Shown one piece after another: positions 60,952-64,000 of a stretch of 64,000 nucleotides of DNA (within the stretch, counting starts at the first letter, position 1; each line of letters opens with the position of its first letter). The stretch spans positions 169,373-233,372 of the forward strand of contig DUCN01000062.1 in assembly GCA_012959805.1 (NCBI GenBank), written 5' to 3'. The notes beneath the pieces are model-generated. The model had not been told where the DNA came from, did not search any database, and was given only the letters and a program-made list of their open reading frames with translations. The position numbers and the translations under genes are program-made. This stretch comes from Myxococcales bacterium. Its GTDB lineage: Bacteria; Myxococcota_A; UBA9160; UBA4427.

Positions 60952-61412
60952 GCGGGACGGAACCTCGGGACGCCGAGCTGATCGCCGGTCTTCTCGTTCG
61001 GCGTGGCTTTGAACTCGACGTAGACCGGCATTCCGATCGAAATTGTTTCGGGATCGCAGTCGACGATATTGGTAAGAAGCTGTGGCCCTTCTTCGAGTTC
61101 GACATAGGCAACGACGTAGGGCAGGGCGTTTCGGAATTTCGGCATCTGATTCTGATGAACGATCGAGTAGGTGTAGACCGTGCCGCGGCCGGAGGCGACG
61201 AAATGTTCGAGCTGATCTTCCATGCAGCTCACGCAGAAGCCGCGCGGTCGATGTTGGACGACGTCGCAGGCGCGACAGCGCTGGAGGACCAATTCGCCGC
61301 GGCCGGCTCCTTCCCAGTAGGCGCGACTTTCCCAGTCGATGGCGGGCGGATCGTATTCGCGACCGCCTTCGATCTTTGCTTTCGAATCGCTTTGCTTGCT
61401 CGCTGTGGCCAT
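60948..61412 (-). CDS. Zinc-ribbon/OB-fold protein (DUF35), aldolase or thiolase partner
   Basis: 154 residues. The rubredoxin-like zinc site CRAC-x10-CVSC (about 43-58) is followed by an OB-fold (GRGTVYTYSIVHQNQMPKF, PYVVAYVELEEGPQLLTNIV). DUF35 proteins bind CoA thioesters and form complexes with thiolase-fold enzymes; in steroid degraders the DUF35 part of ChsH2 activates the retro-aldolase Ltp2. Here it is a separate protein beside a thiolase-fold gene. Confidence 0.9.
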   Translation of the reverse strand: MATASKQSDSKAKIEGGREYDPPAIDWESRAYWEGAGRGELVLQRCRACDVVQHRPRGFCVSCMEDQLEHFVASGRGTVYTYSIVHQNQMPKFRNALPYVVAYVELEEGPQLLTNIVDCDPETISIGMPVYVEFKATPNEKTGDQLGVPRFRPA

Positions 61413-61463
61413 GGATTTCCTGACGATTGGCGTGCCGGCTGGATGACCGGTCTGAATTCCGCG

Positions 61464-62621
61464 TTAGTCCGAACTGAGAATGAGAGTGGCACCTGAATGC
61501 ATGAGTCCGAGGTAGCCGCCGGTTCCGTGAGCGAGCGCGATCTTTGCGCCTTCGACTTGGCGCTCACCGAGTCCGCCGCGCAATTGACGCACGGCTTCGA
61601 TCACGAGAAAGATTCCGCGCATGCCGGAGTGATTCGAGGAAAGGCCTCCGCCGTCGGGATTGACCGGCATGCGTCCGCCGAGGCCGATTCCGCCGTTTTC
61701 GACGAATGCACCGCCTTCGCCCGGCTTACAGAAGCCGAGGTTCTCGAGCGTCAGCAGGACGGTGATCGTAAAGGAGTCGTAGATCGTGCAGAGATCGATG
61801 TCGGAGTGTGTCAGGCCCGCCATCGCGAAGGCTTGTTCGCCGGATTGTTTGGCGGCCATGGTCATGAGGTCGGGTCGGCCGATTTCGCGGTGAGCCACCG
61901 ATTCGCCGGAACCCAGGATGGCGACTGGCTTCTGGCGCAAATCCTTTGCGCGCTCGAGGCTCGTCACGATGATCGCGCCGCCACCGTCGCTGATGATGCA
62001 ACAGTCGAGAAGGTGGAGGGGGTCCGCGATGACCCGACTTTCGAGAACGTCTTCCCGCGTGATGGGCTGACGCATTTTTGCGTGGGGGTTCAGGCTGGCG
62101 TGATGGCGCGTCGAGACCGCGATGTCCGCGAGTTGTGCTGAGGTCGTGCCGAATTCGTGCATATGTCGGCGAGCCACCATGGCGTAGGATGAAACCAGGG
62201 TCATTCCGTAGGGCGAGACGAAGGCCGCGCTGGGATCTCGGCCTCCCGAGTTGCCCGTTCCGATGGCCATGGCATCGGAGGCAGCGGTACTTCCGTAGAC
62301 GATGAGCGCGACATCGCAGAGTCCGGCATGGATGGCTGCACCGGCGTGGGCGACGTGGGAGACGAAGGAGGAGCCGCCGATATTGGTGCCGTCGAGGTAG
62401 CGCGGCTTGATGTTCAGGTATTCCGCAAACTGAACCATGCCCATCGCGCCCATGGTCATGGATGCGCCGAAGAGCCCGTCGACGTCCGAGAGCGAAAGCC
62501 CCGCGTCCGCCAGCGCATCGCGGCTGCATTCGCCCATGATCTGGAACGAAGTCTTGTTCGGCGCCCAACGGCTCTCGTATTCATGTACGCCCGCGATTGC
62601 GAAGCTGCCCGAATAACTCAT
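61464..62621 (-). CDS. Thiolase-fold protein of the SCP2/Ltp type
   Basis: 385 residues, thiolase fold (FAIAGVHEYE, FQIMGECSRDALADAGLSLSDVD, NPDGGGLSSNHSGMRGIF, AHGTGGYLGLMHSGATLIL). At the nucleophile position thiolases have Cys (NxxCGSG), but here the segment is NIGGSSFVSHV, without Cys. That fits Ltp2-type retro-aldolases, which cleave side chains without a thiol nucleophile, better than a classical thiolase. The DUF35 gene 51 bases downstream is the likely partner. Start overlaps the hydrolase stop by 4 bases. Confidence 0.85.
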   Translation of the reverse strand: MSYSGSFAIAGVHEYESRWAPNKTSFQIMGECSRDALADAGLSLSDVDGLFGASMTMGAMGMVQFAEYLNIKPRYLDGTNIGGSSFVSHVAHAGAAIHAGLCDVALIVYGSTAASDAMAIGTGNSGGRDPSAAFVSPYGMTLVSSYAMVARRHMHEFGTTSAQLADIAVSTRHHASLNPHAKMRQPITREDVLESRVIADPLHLLDCCIISDGGGAIIVTSLERAKDLRQKPVAILGSGESVAHREIGRPDLMTMAAKQSGEQAFAMAGLTHSDIDLCTIYDSFTITVLLTLENLGFCKPGEGGAFVENGGIGLGGRMPVNPDGGGLSSNHSGMRGIFLVIEAVRQLRGGLGERQVEGAKIALAHGTGGYLGLMHSGATLILSSD

Positions 62622-63436
62622 GCGGCCTCTGAAATCCGCTGGATCTCTTCGGTCAGCGATTTCGGTTGTTCAAAGGGGAGGTAGTGGGCGGCACCGTCGA
62701 TCGACTCGATCGAGCTCCCAGCGATCCTTTTGGCGAAACCTTTTGACCGCTCGCGGGTCGCGTGCGATTCCGCGGCGCCGTCGATGAAGCGGATCGGGCA
62801 GGCGAACTCGAGTTCCGCTTCGCCGGTCTCATCGGAAAAACGTCTGCTCGCCTCAAAGTCGACGAGGGTTGCTCGGGGATCCGTTTGTATGCCTTCCATA
62901 TAAGCGCGCTTCATCAGGTCGGGTCCCGCGTCCTTGGCCAGGCGACTTGGATCAAAAGGGCGCGGTGCCTTGCCGCGGGTGACCCGTCGCATGGTTTCGA
63001 TCGTCTCGTCATCGATGCCCAGGGTTCGGCCGATGCCGCATAACAAAAGTCCGCCGATCGCCTCGCTCTGTGCACGCGCCCATTCGAGAGCGACCAGCGC
63101 GCCCATGCCGTGACCGACGACGATCGGTCGCTCGACCCGACACCACTGGCTCACCCAATGCGCTGTGTCCGCCATTTCTTCGATGGAGGAAAGGGCGTCG
63201 AGACTTCCGGAGCGTCCATGGCCGGGAAGATCGAAACTGAGTCCGACATAGTGGTCGGGCAGGCAAGACATCAGATCGCTGAAGATCGAACTCTGTAAAC
63301 CCGCATCGTGCAGACAAAGTACGGTCGTGCCCGCTGCTTGGGTGGGAGTCGTCGGTGGCTCTTCGGGAAGCGTCGTTTTGCCGGTATGGCGCAGGAGCAG
63401 TGGAAGCCCGTCTCGACGAAGATATTTTTCGGGCAT
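62618..63436 (-). CDS. Alpha/beta-hydrolase-fold protein with altered nucleophile elbow
   Basis: About 272 residues from ATG 63436 (AGGAA upstream); the frame extends to 63817 with unlikely sequence. LCLHDAGLQSSIFSDL (oxyanion region), SFDLPGHGRSG and the C-terminal IDGAAHYLPFEQP (catalytic His) are typical. The nucleophile elbow is GHGMG rather than GHSMG, so the usual Ser is Gly. It may be catalytically dead, use another residue, or be a non-hydrolytic fold member. First gene of the degradation operon. Confidence 0.8.
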   Translation of the reverse strand: MPEKYLRRDGLPLLLRHTGKTTLPEEPPTTPTQAAGTTVLCLHDAGLQSSIFSDLMSCLPDHYVGLSFDLPGHGRSGSLDALSSIEEMADTAHWVSQWCRVERPIVVGHGMGALVALEWARAQSEAIGGLLLCGIGRTLGIDDETIETMRRVTRGKAPRPFDPSRLAKDAGPDLMKRAYMEGIQTDPRATLVDFEASRRFSDETGEAELEFACPIRFIDGAAESHATRERSKGFAKRIAGSSIESIDGAAHYLPFEQPKSLTEEIQRISEAA

Positions 63437-63816
63437 ATCGGAAATATTCCTGCGGGTTGGCTGGGCATTGGGTTGAGTTGCGCGGGATTGTGATTCCCCG
63501 GTATGTGGTTCGTCACGGACGCACACCTTCGCGAGAGCGAGAATCGCGGAATTGACGAGGATGTCAACGTCCTGATTGCAGACCTTGGGAGACCCCGCTG
63601 CTACGTTCGGGTGCGCGGCCTGGGGCCTCCGATGAATTAGGTGCTTCGGATCGGGAAGCGTTCCACGGAAACCCGCGCCGTAGAGGGGCGTCCTGTAAGA
63701 CGCTCGTAAGACAAGAGTCGCAGCTCGGGATTTGTGGGCCGCGTCCTCGTCCGTCACATGGGGTGCCTTGAAAATTCGATTCTTGAAGTCGATTGTGGAG
63801 ATGAGGTCGGACGTCA

Positions 63817-64000
63817 TTGCAGATCGCTAAATCGAGTTTTCGGCTGGGCACCGCATTGACTCTCCTGGTCGCTCTCGTGTGGGGGAGCACGGCGTCGGCG
63901 CGGATGCTGACTGCCGACGAGACCGAGACGCTGGTTCGTGCCACCTATTTTGAGGGGATGCCCGAGGAAGAGGCCCGGCGAATTGGACCGGCCGGGGCGG
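63817..64000 (+). CDS. Partial exported protein, cut by window end
   Basis: Only the first 61 codons are in the window. TTG start (GAGG about 10 bases upstream), a clear signal peptide (LGTALTLLVALVWGSTASA) and the beginning of a mature chain (RMLTADETETLVRATYFEGM). Family not recognisable from this fragment. Divergent from the hydrolase gene, 380 bases away. Confidence 0.6.
   Translation, partial: MQIAKSSFRLGTALTLLVALVWGSTASARMLTADETETLVRATYFEGMPEEEARRIGPAGA

Overview
The window is a GC-rich chromosomal segment from a Gram-negative bacterium. Outer-membrane barrels, lipoproteins, a complete Na+-NQR, a GTP-type PEP carboxykinase, two Ser/Thr kinases, very many c-type haem motifs and frequent TTG/GTG starts suggest a deltaproteobacterial-type lineage (Myxococcota/Binatota/Desulfobacterota-like), probably marine or otherwise sodium-using. 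That placement is inference. I see no rRNA, tRNA, CRISPR array or intact insertion sequence.

Region 1 (1-12.5 kb) is an extracellular-electron-transfer-type locus with 33 CxxCH haem motifs by my count: a membrane protein with cytochrome-b-like histidine pairs, an octahaem protein whose two tetrahaem modules are separated by about 150 residues of Ala-rich helix, a very large Cys-rich pentahaem lipoprotein, a lipidated MtrA/DmsE-type decahaem cytochrome, an MtrB/PioB-type barrel, and a decahaem cytochrome anchored by one membrane helix with an N-terminal cytoplasmic FHA domain. The FHA fusion is the most unusual architecture in the window, and two Ser/Thr kinases lie 5-11 kb away.

Region 2 (12.9-32 kb) is mostly housekeeping and regulation: pckG, argG, a DUF4399 protein, two Ser/Thr kinases of opposite layout, a CsgG-like lipoprotein, murA with Asp at the fosfomycin-target position, a broken sigma-factor-like gene, a DsbA-like protein, a HAD hydrolase, apaG, rsmE, a DUF5658 protein and a HupE/UreJ-type protein. 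Region 3 (32-34 kb) holds a candidate short RNA and the remains of an MSHA-type pilus locus: a GspF tail, an intact pilin and an MshO-like tail.

Region 4 (34-46.5 kb) is centred on covalent flavin chemistry. A pair of Fur-like boxes precedes porin, FMN-binding protein, membrane protein and ApbE genes. On the other strand lies nqrABCDEF with its own apbE, then dgkA, a MAPEG protein, a short unknown and nqrM. Region 5 (47-64 kb) carries two acyl-CoA dehydrogenases and, 9 kb away, an operon of two MaoC-like hydratases, a PHP protein, a DUF35 protein, a thiolase-fold protein and an alpha/beta hydrolase. Together they resemble the set used to shorten steroid-type side chains. Between them are recQ, osmC-like, GST-like, glpD and a COG2509 flavoprotein, plus an F420-type LLM gene and a receiver-PilZ gene that are both frameshifted. 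Several apparent frameshifts leave open whether they are true decay or assembly errors.
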